Below the pieces are notes generated by a model. The model searched no databases. It was not told the origin of the DNA and saw only the letters and a list, made by a program, of their open reading frames with translations. A program made the translations under genes and the position numbers. Below, piece after piece: positions 20,374-20,923 of a stretch of 20,923 nt of DNA. Every line of letters begins with the position of its first letter. Position 1 is the stretch's first letter. Source of the DNA: Gymnopilus junonius (lineage: Eukaryota > Basidiomycota > Agaricomycetes > Agaricales > Galerinaceae); assembly GCA_015501075.1 (NCBI GenBank), contig JADNYJ010000551.1:1-20923 (forward strand), given 5' to 3'.

Positions 20374-20923
20374 ATGGAATTTGGCACAGTGCAGACGACT
20401 GAGCTCGAGCGCTATCTCAACCAGCCCGCCACTCTTGTCCTCGATATCCGGCCCCATGCCGCCTACTCCGCCGCCCGCATCCCGCACGCCGTCTCCCTCT
20501 CCGTCCCCTCCACCCTCTCAAGCGGCCGCTCTTCTCCCTCCAGCGCATTGCCGCCATGCTCCCCTCCCCGGCCGCCCGCACCCGCTTCTCTGCCTGGCCC
20601 GCCGCCGCCGCCGTTCTCGTCTATGATGCCGACTCGAGCACCCTTCCGAGTCCTCCAACATCGCCGGTCTTTGCGCAAGTTCAAGTCCGACGGCTTCAAG
20701 GGCGATCTCCTCTGGCTCAAGGGCGGCTTCAGGCTGTCTGGAGAGAGCAGCCCCACATCCTAGACACCCTCCCGGACTCTCCCGATGCTGAGCCAGATGA
20801 CGACGACGACGACGATCCCGCAAAGCCCTCCATCCTCAGGCCTCGTCATCTCCCTATGGCCGCCTTTTCCCTCTCCTCCACCACTGTCCACAATTCCCCC
20901 ATCAAGCGTCTCCCTAATCCCCA
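20374..20923 (+). CDS. Rhodanese-domain protein, likely phosphatase family (partial, four one-base deletions)
   Basis: From ATG 20374 the protein begins MEFGTVQTTELERYLNQPAT followed by LVLDIRPHAAYSAARIPHAV, the start of a rhodanese fold (Asp-Ile-Arg near the front, Arg-Ile-Pro-His-Ala before the next strand). The sequence continues in shifted frames: KRPLFSLQRIAAMLPSP and AAVLVYDADSSTLP, then SSNIAGL, then RKFKSDGFKGDLLWLKGGF, then AVWREQPHILDTLPDSPDAE and an Asp run, ending LPMAAFSLSSTTVHNSPIKR at the window edge. Each change of frame fits one lost base, near 20516, 20649, 20672 and 20731. In basidiomycetes such a rhodanese module often precedes a dual-specificity phosphatase domain, but that part would lie outside the window, so the phosphatase label is inference. 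The catalytic Cys loop of an active rhodanese is not visible. The ATG is only 71 bases after the topoisomerase stop. Confidence 0.62.

Overview
The window looks like nuclear DNA of a filamentous basidiomycete, most likely an Agaricomycete. Genes are split by many introns of about 45-65 nt with GT/GC..AG ends, intergenic gaps are short, and a tRNA gene lies between protein genes. The recognisable proteins are eukaryotic and fungal in type: an uncharacterised DUF7704-like membrane family, a CofD/UPF0052 protein, chorismate synthase, a Gcn20/ABCF3 ATPase, DNA topoisomerase II and a rhodanese-domain protein. No bacterial operon, CRISPR array, prophage or toxin gene is visible.

Layout. 1-299 (+): 3' end of an unidentified gene. 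300-2692: about 2.4 kb with no gene I can support. 2693-3481 and 3898-4765 (both -): two tandem paralogues of a multi-pass membrane protein (DUF7704-like) with the same exon phases. About 4856-5125: low-complexity, repeat-like patch. 5190-7120 (+): CofD/UPF0052-family protein, 11 exons, 468 aa. 7302-8256 (+): uncharacterised Ser-rich protein with unresolved 5' end. 8381-9887 (-): chorismate synthase, 6 exons. 9888-10091: divergent promoter. 10092-10816 (+): uncharacterised basic, probably nuclear protein. 11175-14596 (+): Gcn20/ABCF3-type ATPase, 25 exons. 14807-14878 (-): tRNA-Gly(UCC). 15078-20302 (+): DNA topoisomerase II, 16 exons. 20374-20923 (+): rhodanese-domain protein, cut by the window end.

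The genes are ordinary chromosomal neighbours and do not form one pathway. Two have a known regulatory link: fungal Gcn20 promotes activation of the Gcn2 kinase, which leads to Gcn4/Cpc1, and aromatic amino-acid genes such as chorismate synthase are classical targets of that response. A TGACTC motif lies 71 bases upstream of the chorismate synthase start.

The most striking property is a scatter of single-nucleotide insertions and deletions in otherwise well-conserved housekeeping exons. I count eight in the first 1.3 kb of the topoisomerase gene, five in the ABCF gene, one in chorismate synthase and four in the last partial gene, and there is one broken splice donor in the CofD-like gene. In each case the family sequence resumes in another frame, so the cause is probably base-level sequence error, not gene decay. 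It means that any automatic annotation here will be fragmented. I did not find a convincing new biological system.
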